From positions 209,709 to 273,708 of the forward strand of contig LNKV01000044.1 of assembly GCA_001465935.1 (NCBI GenBank): DNA of 64,000 nt, given 5' to 3'. Shown in pieces: positions 24,180 to 34,386 of this stretch (its first letter is position 1; each line of letters opens with the position of its first letter). Origin of the DNA: Clarireedia homoeocarpa (lineage: Eukaryota > Ascomycota > Leotiomycetes > Helotiales > Rutstroemiaceae). The position numbers were made by a program, and so were the translations under genes. Below the pieces are notes generated by a model. The model was not told the DNA's origin. It saw only the letters and a program-made list of their open reading frames with translations, and searched no databases.

Positions 24180-25500
24180 CATACGTATATATATATGAGT
24201 CAATAATTTAATAATTTAATAAGTTAATATCTTGCAAGTTGTAGCTCAAGTTGTAGCTCAACTTGAGTAGGAATGCGGCAAGGGAGGGACGCTAGAGCCA
24301 GCAAACACTGCAAAGGCTCATGATACGACGAACACTTGCTTGAATGCTACATACTTAGTCCAAGCAAGACTTCCTCACATTCAGGTTTCAAGAGGTTGAA
24401 CTCGACCTTTTTGGTGCGATGATGTTAGAGTAAGTAAAGCTTTTATGATTAACAAGTATAAGGATCTCTTGATTATTCGCGTCAACTATAGTTAGTTCAT
24501 CTTGAGAACAGCAAGGTTACAATGAACTGCGGCAGCGCATTACAACGAAACACTGTAGTTATGTCAAAGAGGAATATGTAAGACTGTGGTTTGTGAGTCA
24601 CAGTGTTGTCAGTAGTATGCCCGTACAATAGTGCACACCCACTGTATACGCTGGTATAATAGTGGATTCTGTATAGTTTGTGATATTGAAACTAATAGTA
24701 TAAACAGTTTTATATTCTCAAAAACAGTATATACTAGCTGTATACTGAGTGTACAGCGACGATATAGACGGAGGAGGTAAATCATATAATAAAACAAGGC
24801 CCTAAAACCTTAGTCTTATTTAAGATTTTAGTACTAAACTACTGTAGATATATTGAAGCTATCTACTTCGATCCAATTTCAATCACTAATATTACTATCA
24901 ACTTATCAACAACTTTACTACTATATCGAATTTATACAATATTCTTTCAGATTTCGATTCAGTATAATTGATTGAGTAATTCTAAAACTTCTTTTTATCT
25001 CAATTGAGCGATTTTTAGTTAAAATCACGATCTTTAAGTTGAAATAAGTATTCCAGATTCTATCCCGAATTCTATCCCGAATTCTATCCAAATTTATCAA
25101 AGGCTTCAAACTCTGAATTTAAAATATATTCCTCTTCTTAGCGTTCTAATAGTATACTACTAAGATATAGCTGTTTGCACGCACTATACTCTATCCGTTT
25201 TATGACCCCTTAAACGCACTGCTGTACGTTTGGGAATGCCCTCAAACTGCGCTAGTTTACACGGTTTACACTACTGACAACACTGGTGGAGTCACTGTGA
25301 GTGTTATGAAAGATTTTAGTACTTTCAGATTGGATTTTAAGGACAAAATATGTTTTGATCTTCTCATTGATTTCTATGTTTCTTTACTGATGGCCGGTTT
25401 CGTTTATCGTCTACAATAATGTACATTCAGCCATCTCGTCTCGTATCATAGTCTAATATTATGCATATGCTATATAGCATCTCAACTGCGCAATAATATA
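24180..25500. repeat. AT-rich island, probable decayed repeat DNA
   Basis: Lines sampled between 24.6 and 25.2 kb have about 25-30 percent GC by hand count, well below the genes around it, and are rich in TA steps. A 12-base word AGATTTTAGTAC recurs at about 24822 and 25311, and ATTCTATCCCGA-type units repeat at about 25057-25085. No coding frame survives. This is the look of RIP-mutated transposon remains, but no element family can be named. Confidence 0.5.
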
Positions 25501-25521
25501 ATCAGTCCAGACATCCGACCT

Positions 25522-26370
25522 TTACCATCCTTGATTCTTCAACTGCTTCACCCTCCCAACAACTCCCTTAAATCCCTCCATAAACTTCCTTCTCCATCTC
25601 TCTCTTGCCAATCTCTTCCTCCTCAACCCAGGCCTTTCGTGAAACCTCTGCTTATTCAAATCTTGACGGACTTTGTTCTGTGAACAACTAATCTCTAACA
25701 TCCGTACTGCTCTACTCAAGTCCATAGTCGGTCCAATCTCAAACGTGCGTCCCGTACTCGGCGTCAAGCGAAGCGGTTGTTGAACCGGCATGGGAGGGCG
25801 CGCTAACTCCGCTACATTATCCATCAAAGCCGCACCGCGATTTGCACCAGCACCAGTACGAGATGCAGAAGCAGGCATTTTCAGAGCGCTGAATATAGAA
25901 GCGGCAGAATTGGGCTGTTGGGGTTGGCTGGTGGCCTTGCTGAGAGCGCCCCAGAGCGCTGACGAGCTGCTGGTTGCGGATCGGCTCATATTCGGACCAC
26001 CGTGCGCCTCGCGGTTCTCTATCTGCGCGGAAGGTGAGCTGAAGCGTGAGGGAGAGGTGCGGCTAGCAGGCTTGATCCAGTCGAGTGTTGAGGTAAGACT
26101 GTCAAGTGTGTCTTCTTTGGGGGCTGTGCGAGTGGAGGGTGCATTGGCTTCGGGAGTGGGGAGATCATCGCGCGATTCTGGATTCTCAGATAATGGTGCT
26201 CGGGTGGTAGGTTCAGGGTTGAATGCACTTCTTTGAGAGGTACTAGATATATATCTTCGGTCCAATTGTGCCCGTATTATGCTCTGTCTGCTGCATTGCA
26301 GAGGCCTGGCAAGTGGGGAAATGGAAGAACTTGACCGAACGACGGCCGCTGCGACTCGTCTTAATTCCAT
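25522..26370 (-). CDS. MRP21: mitochondrial ribosomal protein bS21m
   Basis: Component of the small subunit of the mitochondrial ribosome. The single exon encodes 282 residues. The N terminus is rich in Arg, Ser and Ala with no acidic residue in the first 30 positions, as expected for mitochondrial import. A long, disordered Ser/Pro/Ala region follows. The C-terminal 75 residues form the S21 domain: FEIGPTMDLSRAVRMLEISC, then NKVRQDLNKQRFHERPGLRR and a very basic end. The long linker between presequence and S21 domain is usual for filamentous fungal homologues. Divergent from the RBM25-like gene with 319 bases between start codons. Confidence 0.93.
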   Translation of the reverse strand: MELRRVAAAVVRSSSSISPLARPLQCSRQSIIRAQLDRRYISSTSQRSAFNPEPTTRAPLSENPESRDDLPTPEANAPSTRTAPKEDTLDSLTSTLDWIKPASRTSPSRFSSPSAQIENREAHGGPNMSRSATSSSSALWGALSKATSQPQQPNSAASIFSALKMPASASRTGAGANRGAALMDNVAELARPPMPVQQPLRLTPSTGRTFEIGPTMDLSRAVRMLEISCSQNKVRQDLNKQRFHERPGLRRKRLARERWRRKFMEGFKGVVGRVKQLKNQGW

Positions 26371-26689
26371 TCTGCTTTTGATGCGTTAAACTTGCAACTG
26401 TGAATCTGCGGGCGCGTAAGAACTTACATCGAGGGAATTGGGTATTGTGGACTTTGAGGTGTCGTTGATGGTTGAGATTTGAACTTTTTGGTTGATGCGC
26501 TAATCTCCGTCGAAGTTCGAGGGTCCGTGCACGAAGAGCTACGAATTTTGGAGAGCGAACAAGCACAGTTGAGTAACGGGAATTGCATCGCGACAATTCT
26601 TAAAACTTCTGCGATCATTATTTCTCGTGTTATTTTTCTGGTGGGAAGCCATTTTTTGATTTAGAAAGAATCCAGAATCAAAAGCCACA
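26371..26689. promoter_or_regulatory. shared divergent promoter
   Basis: The 319 bases between the start codons of the bS21m (-) and RBM25-like (+) genes must hold both promoters. I see no canonical TATA box near either start, as is common for housekeeping genes. Confidence 0.6.
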
Positions 26690-29195
26690 ATGTCTTACAA
26701 TCCTTATGGAGGTAGCGATCCCAATGTTCACCCTTGAAGTATCGTCGCGTCTTAGTCTTCAACTTGCTAACAAATATCAATACAGCATCGCCATATGGCA
26801 GACCTCCAGGATTTGGAAGCTTCCCAGGCCAGAGTGGTACGCCACCTGGTATGGGACCCCCTCCAGGAATGGGTAAGAATCATTTTCGATAAGAGGCCTG
26901 ACTCATGGCTAATGTGCAAACAGGTCCTCCGCCAGGCATGGCAGCGCCAGGTACTGCTCCTCCTCCAGGTTTACAGCAAGCCAACAATCCACAGGCTACT
27001 CGACCGACCGGCTTGCCCGCAAGTTTTCAAGGTCCCGTCAATATGCCAAACATTAATTTCAATGCGCCTGTCATTCGATTGGGCACCGGGCCTACAAAAC
27101 CCAGCACACCCGTTTCTGCTGGTGGTGCGAGACCTATGGACCCTATGTCTGGTGGAGGAAAACTGGGCTTGGGTGCGGAAAGAGGAATGGAAGCGCAGAG
27201 ACAGGCATTGAGGGATAGCATGATGTCTTTAGTGCCACCTACGAAGGAAGAAATTGTGCGAACAATATTCGTTGGGGGGATCACAGAGGGTTGTGGTGGT
27301 GATGATGGAATCGAGAGGATATTGAGCACGGCAGGGAGATTGCGCAGATGGGATAGAGCTACGGATGCGGCGGGAAAGCCATGCAGTTTCGGATTCGCGC
27401 AATATGATGATGCTGAAAGTTTGGCTACTGCAGTGGAAGTTCTGAAAGACATTGAGGTGCCGACGAAGAAACAAGCGCCGTCTGATGGAATCAAAAAAGA
27501 GGAGAATGAGGGAGAAGAAAAAGAAGAAATTGAGAAGAGCAAGTTATTAGTATTTGTGGATGATAATTCGTTAAATTATCTAGAAAACTATCAAGCTACG
27601 CGCGGCGACGATGCTACAGGGGATCAGACACGTCTCGACGCGGCAAGGATGGGACTGAAAGCTGTTCTCTACGAATTGCTTCATCCACCAATGTTCATCA
27701 AAACTGAAGGTGGGAGTGAGGATGTTACAATGCAAGATACGAACGCAAGTGGTGAAAATATCGAGGTTGTAAATATTCCCTTGGCTGCGGATGATGAGCT
27801 GGCGGACATTCCGGCTGAGATGAGAGAGACGGTTGCACAAGAAATTGCGGCGTTCAGAGACCGAAGCAACAGAAGGGATTTGGAACGTCTGAAGCGCGAA
27901 GAGGAGATGGAGGCGCTGGAAAGACAACGAAACGGTGCATCAAGGCCATCACGCCTTGCATCCCCTGGTGCACAAATTCCAAGTGGGCCCGCTGCTGGAA
28001 CGAATAATATTCCACTTGGTCCTCGTGGTGTCCCGAATGCACCTTCGGGACCCAAACTTCAAGGACAACAAATACCTCGCGATTATCAATCTGGTGTTAA
28101 GTTTGTGAATGGAAGTGGTATCAATGGTGCGGCCGGTGGAGATGTTTACATTAATCGCGAGGATGAGGATAGCGACGCTAGTGATGAGGAGCTTGAACGA
28201 CGTCGGATAGCTAAGAAGGAAGCCGAGCTCGAGAAGCAATATCTTGACCAGGAAAGACGCTGGCTAAACCGTGAGAGGTCTCGTACCGCGGCAGTTCAGA
28301 GAGAAAAGGAGCGTGAGGATGAAGATGTCGCTAATGCCGATACGCTAAAACAAAAGATGGCTGCTAGACTCAAAGAATGGGATGACGATGCTGAGGCCGC
28401 CCGTAAAACCGATCCGTATTATGTTGATCGAAGCATGTGGATCCGTAATCGGGAGGTCTTCCGTCAACGGGAAATTGCGGCAGATGAACGGGATAGAATT
28501 GCGGAACAGAGAGAAAGACAACGCGATCAAGCCGATAAGGAACAGGCCAAAGGCTTGGCAGATTCTTTCCTGGACCGTCAAGCGGAAGAACTTGAGACCA
28601 GATCTTCCCGTATGGCGCAACAGCCATTCAAGTTGTCCCTTGGCGCCGCAGCACAAAAGGCACAGAAAGCAGCTCCTCCTCGTCGCACGGTTGCTGAAGT
28701 GGAGGGGCTTCTCGAGGATGAAGAAGACGTTGATAATTCATCAAAACGTACGCTCATTCCTATCAAATTCGATTCTTCTACAGCTGCAGCGACTCTTACG
28801 GATGAGGAACGTGATCAAGCTGTTCGTCAGCTGGCGGCAGAAATTCCTACCGAGAAAGAAGGTTTATGGGACTGGGATGTCAAATGGGACTACGTTGATG
28901 ATGCAGTTATTGTGGAGAAGTTGCGACCTTTCGTGGAGAAGAAGATTGTGGAGTACTTGGGCGTGCAAGAACAGTTGTTGGTGGAGGTTGTAGAGGAACA
29001 CGTTAGGACAAGGGGAAAGCCTCAGGATTTGGTGGAGCAGCTGGAAGGGGTATGTCGATCCTTCTATTTTAGATATCTTGCTGAAGCTAACTATTTTTAT
29101 AGGCGCTGGATGAGGAAGCAGAGGTCTTGGTGAAGAAGCTCTGGAGAATGGTTATATTCTTCTCCGAAAGCGAGAAGAGAGGTCTTTCTGCATAG
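26690..29195 (+). CDS. RBM25-like splicing factor (RRM + PWI), four exons
   Basis: Probable U1 snRNP-associated splicing regulator, the filamentous counterpart of RBM25/Snu71. Exons 26690-26711, 26786-26872, 26924-29049 and 29103-29195 join in frame to 775 residues. The tiny first exon gives MSYNPYG; the joins give ASPYGRPPGFG and GPPPGMAAPG, a continuous Gly/Pro/Met-rich N terminus. An RRM starts at about residue 150 (IFVGGITEGCGG, RNP1-like SFGFAQY). The middle is a long charged, Arg/Glu-rich coiled-coil region (about 330-620). The last exon completes a PWI domain (about 690-775, GLWDWDVKWDYVDDAVIVEK and LVKKLWRMVIFF), which would be cut short if the 53-base last intron were kept. Domain order is that of RBM25. 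Confidence 0.92.
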
Positions 29196-29798
29196 AGCTC
29201 TCGAGGCGAGTCATCGTATTGATCTCTATACCATGGATCAACAGCAAAGAGCATATCTTGGCGTCTATAGGTTGTACATTACGGAATGATACAGGGAAGA
29301 CATTCTAAAAGGACGTCAGATCGATAATATTTAGAAGTGTTTGTCAGGTCACACTGGGAGACAATGAGGTAAATTCTGCGGAGTTTATTTCCGATCATCC
29401 CCGCAACGTTGTTGATCAAGGCTGGGGGTAATTGCTGCACGGTCAATCCCAACTTGGCTGAACCATCCGATTTGTGGATAAATCCCCCCAACGACTAACT
29501 AATTTTCCCCGAATTCAAACTTTGACCTTGGGTAAATTTAATCTAAGTCCCAATCACCTACGTTTTAAAGATCTTTTACTATCCTGACTACATACTTTTT
29601 ATTAGTGGATATGACTGTTTATGCTACTGTGGTGGATTCATCTAAACCCACGTAACAGATTAAGTGTAAAGACTATCATCATCGCTTATAGACTTCCGTT
29701 TTTTTTTGCATATAACTTAGTCAAGTGACAAAATGCGTTACGGAAAAGTGTAACTCGGGTTCTGGGTTTTTGGCCAAGGTGCTAATGTTTTGTTCACC
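29196..29798. other. intergenic
   Basis: No gene seen. Holds the RBM25-like 3' region and the GH28 promoter; a T-rich run lies at about 29699-29707. Confidence 0.5.
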
Positions 29799-31298
29799 AT
29801 GCAGCCTTACCTCAAGTTTTTTGGTCTTTGCCTACTGCCCTTCTCCTCTCTTCCTCGTCTTGCAACGGCTAAAACATGTTCTATGCCATATCACTCTGAT
29901 CCGCTAGTGGATGATGCGCCTGCTATCACAACAGCTATTAACCTGTGTGGTTCCAACTCCACGATCTTGTTCGCTCCGAATATCACATATAATTTGTTGA
30001 CACCGCTCTCCTTTACCAATCTCTCGCGTGTGAATTTTCGGTTCGAGGGGAATATTAGTTTGAGCCAGAATGTGACGGCAGTGCAGACTGTGGTTAACAA
30101 TACGAGGATCTATACAGGGAGGTGGATCACTATTAAAGGAAACGATGTGGTATTTGAGGGAAGCGAAAAGAACAATGGAGGGTGGTTTCTAGGTTAGTAA
30201 CATCCTGGCATCGAAGTGATGAATGGCCGCTGACAAGACAACTCATAGCACATGGTGAGAAGTGGTGGAGCTCGCCTTACGATTCGAATCAAGGTGGACG
30301 ACCTCACTGGTTTGGATTCTCGGTCACGTAAGGATGCATTCATCAATAATGCTGGCGCGTGCATGCTAACGGATGCAAGTGGACTCACTCTTCGCAACCT
30401 CAAAATTTTGAATCCTGTCGCATGGGTCTTCTCGATTGGCGGTAGTAATGTCCAGATGTACAACACGTTCATCGACGCAAGGTCTATGGCTGGATTTCCT
30501 TTCAACACAGGTATGCTGCCCCACCCCATTTTTGATAAGAGCCATGTTTTTGAACGAAAAACACAGATGGCATCGATCTCTCAGCCTCAAACGTTCTGAT
30601 TGATACATTTGAAATCCACAATGGTGATGATGTAATTAATGTATCTCCCCCTGCAACCAATGTCACCATGCGCAATGTCATCGCCTCTGGCACCCATGGT
30701 CTTTCTGTATCCTGCTCCTCCGGCAAGGGTGGTAACTACACTTTTGAAAATGCGCTCGTCTACGACTCGTTAATGGCTGCGAGGTTCAAGGGTGCGCTCG
30801 GAGAGACTTGCAATGTTTCCGACGTTACCTGGCGAAATATCGAAGTGAGGAATGTCAGCTTCCCAATCCACTTCGTCGCGAATTACTACGACCAGGAGAA
30901 GAGTGCGCCGAATGCTAGTACCAGTGCGATTGCGGCGTATGCGAAGAACTTCACTTGGGAAGGGGTCAAGGGAGGTGTGTCGAGCGTAGTTGGTGATGGG
31001 AGTTGCATCACCGATCCATGTTGGTATGCTACTCTCGGTGAGTGATTCCCCCTTTCCATCTTCTCATCGGCATCTCCGTTGTTGTTATTGCTGAAATTGA
31101 GTGACGTGTACAGGTGAATCGCCAACTAATGGGCTGTATGTACTTTGTAATGATCATGCTCATTGTGAAAATTTTAAGTTTGAGGATATTGATCTCATGA
31201 CCGCAAAGGGGGAACCAGCTGGAGAGGTCTGCACAGGCTTGGGGGGTGTGGAAGGCATGGGAATATCATGTGTGAATGGGACAATAGCGACATATTGA
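29799..31298 (+). CDS. secreted GH28 pectinase, exo-polygalacturonase type, five exons
   Basis: Glycoside hydrolase of family 28, expected to hydrolyse alpha-1,4-galacturonic acid links in plant pectin outside the cell. Exons 29799-30192, 30249-30327, 30380-30510, 30567-31037 and 31114-31298 join in frame to 419 residues. A signal peptide covers about the first 24 residues. The joins restore AHGEKWWSSPYDSNQGGRPH, FSVTGLTLRNLKILNPVAW and the motif NTDGID. Other family motifs are NGDDVINV (the catalytic Asp pair), GTHGLSV in place of the usual GHG, and RFK in place of RIK. Several Asn-X-Ser/Thr sites suggest N-glycosylation. The weak GHG/RIK variants and the lack of a Cys after the Asp pair point to the exo-acting branch rather than endo-polygalacturonase; exact substrate is not certain. 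Confidence 0.93.
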
Positions 31299-31780
31299 TG
31301 TCAGTCCAACGAGCCTGATGCGCTGTTGTACCATGATGTCAAGGGGGAAGTTGAATTTACCACGTTTTGTGGCATCAGTGACTCACCTGCTAGAGCAATG
31401 TAAGCCGAACTTGTTGTCAATTTTCCTCCCGGAGCCGCATTTTTACCCCATCGTCATGCACCCACCCCGGATACCGGGCTGAAATAAATTTTTTTCTCTC
31501 GCTTGGTTGTCATGGTGGGGGAGACATGGTGTGCGAGACATGGGGTAGGAGAGACGGTGTGGGAGACAGTGGCTGACCACCCTCAGAGGTGATGGTGACT
31601 TGGCAGGAAAAGAAATTTGAGGGCTTGAAGTCTGGTGGCAGTGTGGGGGTTCGTTGTTACTGTACTTAAAGCAGTATCCCGCTCCCGCTCCCGTCGTTTA
31701 GTTGCATCATCAACATCATCGGTTCCTCCGGCTTTCGAACTACAGTACCCCACCACCCAATCGACCAATCACCCCTCAAG
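31299..31780. other. intergenic
   Basis: No gene seen. A run of imperfect GGAGACATGG/GGTGTG repeats lies at about 31510-31570. Confidence 0.5.
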
Positions 31781-32980
31781 ATGAAGAAAGAGCTGTTTTT
31801 CGCGTTTGGTCCGAACAACGCATACTTCTTCTCAACTTCGTCAAGCTACAGGCAGTATGTCCATTCGTTTCAACTCCCTCCCTATCACCAGCCGTCTTCC
31901 TTTCACTCGTGGTTGTCACAAGCTAAATAGACATTACCTGACGATAGATCGAGTTTCGATGATCCAAGTGTTCCCTACAAGCACGACAAGGTTTGGCGCA
32001 AATGGGTAGTAAGATCTCCGCAATCCAACCTTGGCTGGGAATCATACATGAATTCGCGGCGAGAGATTCGGACAGGTATGTACTGTCTACTTTTCATCCT
32101 CATGCTATTTATCTAACTGCCAACGTATCAAGACTACGCACCTGCCTTCTCAAAAGAATGTCCTAAGCTCTATGAATGGCTAAAGCGTCAAGGCCACATC
32201 CCGCGCCGTGTCGTTTTTGGACCCGAACGAATCACCCACTCCCCTGATATAACGGTCAAGTACTCATATGTGGCATGGGTGCCACATGCGGGACATTGGT
32301 ATAGTCCGTATGCACCCCAATCGGTTCAAGAATTTTGCAGATCAACAGAGTTCACATACACACACATTCGGTTGGTCGCCCTAGGTGTGAATGACTCATG
32401 GATCATCATCTGGGAGAATGGTGAGATGAAATGGGATTTAAAGAACTGTTATCCGGCTTTGGATCATATTCTAGAAACTTATAAAGAGAAGGTGGATCAA
32501 ATTAGTGTGAGTTCTTTTATTACCCGACCCCACACATTCCCAATCTTAAATGGTGTAAAATACGCAGCTAACACGTCACAGCACGTAACGCTGAACGCAT
32601 CCCAAGCAGGCGACTACTTCATCTACATAGACTCCGAGAAACTCGCCATGGGTCAAGTCAGCGAAGCCTTCGGGGGAGACTTGGAACAGATGTTGAAGAA
32701 GGAAGATATCAGTTGCAAAATAACCACGAGATGCAATGACATCGATGCGGCACCTAAGGAAATGTTTGTGGCGCCGGCGCCGAAACGCGTATTGCCTGCA
32801 CCGAAACGCGTATTCCCTGCACCACACCGCATGGTTGTGCCTACATTATATCGTGATTTCAATCGTCGACTTATGGCCACCAGCACACTGAGACGCTTGA
32901 GGAAGACCTTTAATCTTATCAGTAGTTTGTTGTCGTTTGGGATGACTATAGCTGGAGTGGCTTCTTGTAATGTTATGTAG
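31781..32980 (+). CDS. hypothetical protein, four exons, 324 residues
   Basis: Function unknown. Exons 31781-31854, 31948-32075, 32133-32506 and 32582-32980 join in frame. The start (MKKELFFAFGPNNAYFFSTS) resembles a group of uncharacterised filamentous fungal proteins with FG..AYFF starts, and the body keeps the pattern YVAWVPHAGHWY, VNDSWIIIWENG, WDLKNCYPALDHIL. The third intron (75 bases) is a multiple of three and has no stop, so an isoform with 25 extra residues is possible. A short repeat APKRVLPAPKRVFPAP lies near residue 265, and the C terminus is hydrophobic (LISSLLSFGMTIAG), possibly a membrane anchor. Exon joins rest on good donors, CTAAC branch points and phase. Confidence 0.75.
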
Positions 32981-34386
32981 AGGAGATAGGGTTGGATGAA
33001 GCGGGATGGAGAAGGATGGAAAACGATTATATACCCGGGGTTTTCTTGATTTGAGGAGTCATAAAATATGTATATAATTTACCGGGCATTTGAAATTATC
33101 TATACCACTCAAGTTGACAAATAGATGTGATCTTGCGATGTCGGTTCTTGACGTCATCATCAAAACCTGCGGAGAGTAGCAATCCTAGCTTTGGTGTTCT
33201 CGGGACGGAGAGCCAAATTTTCCCCATAAAGGGGGTCTACCGTAAGCGTTGGGCACCGGCACCCATCCCGTTTTTATAGCGTCGCTGAACACAGCATTGT
33301 TCAGACTGACGAATGATTCTCATGTAAATAAATTAACAGCATGATAAACGATAAACGATGACTATTGTCCTTAAGATTCTGCCTGGAGCTTTCTCCGTAA
33401 TTCCACATGGCAATATCGAAAATCAGACACGCGGGGCCTTACTGCTACTCTCGATTGTTTGCTCAAGGAATGTCAGTCCTTCGCTTCAAATTGGGAACTG
33501 TAAGAAGTATGGAGTATTTCTCCCTCGAAGGATCGTGCTGAGGACTGAAAGATTCCATACTTGCGGCGCCAGTAACGTCAACAATATACACGAGGTTCAA
33601 ACTTCTGCACCCCCCTTGAATGGCAGTTCTATGTATTAGCTATTCACATGCAACCAAGTCCGCCATCCTCAGCTACTCGTAGACGAATTGATAATCAGGC
33701 ACAATCACCATTTTAATATCTTTCCATCGCTGCTTTTCCGGCTACACTACCAAATAGAACTATATCATGCTAAAAGCAGCAGAGCGGAGACTTACCCCGC
33801 AGCTCAAGAATAACAAACGGGTAAACATTGCACCATGTTCCGTCATTTGTCCCTTATCAAGTCGATATTAATTGAATTCTTTCTGCATAAGTTTACATAT
33901 TGATTGCCAAGTGGTCAATTAGCCCCGGCATCGTATTGTGTAGCAATTCCATATCTTATCGTACTCAAATGTGTAGCTCCTTCTCAATATACCTACCCCC
34001 TTACAGTCCGATGCAACACAATGATTATGCACATCCGTAAAGGAAAATTCCAGTCCGTACCCAGTACTGGCACTCAATACCTCGGTCGATACTTCTGTAT
34101 GCAAGCAAGCAACAAATCGAGCTGGATCTTCCCTGATCGACGGTAGCCAACAACGGAGATGATGAGCTTTTGGGTATAGGTTTGATAGCACCCTGGTTTG
34201 TCGCAAAGCTTGCTTCGTATGTTTTTGTTTTTTTCTCGTGGTGTGTCTTCTTGGTATTGTAGCTTCTTTTCTCATATGTGTATCTTCTCTTATTTGCTCC
34301 ATGTCAATCCAATTATTTCGAGCTTCCACTAGTTCGTTTATACAAAGCGCTTACGCAGCAGCGTTGCGATCGATTGCTACTAGAAC
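32981..34386. other. intergenic
   Basis: No gene supported in 1.4 kb. Frames at 33358-33639 (+) and 33919-34329 (-) show no family resemblance. Confidence 0.5.

Larger units (their letters stand above)
21177..25521. other. gene-poor region, part AT-rich
   Basis: No gene I can support over 4.3 kb. A stretch at about 21621-21855 (+) stays open for 78 codons without an ATG and reads with protein-like composition (PSYVNSFTFLDLEHHGLCVG), perhaps a gene relic. A GAT/AAT short repeat lies at 23262-23301. From about 24.2 kb the base composition drops to roughly 25-30 percent GC. Confidence 0.5.
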
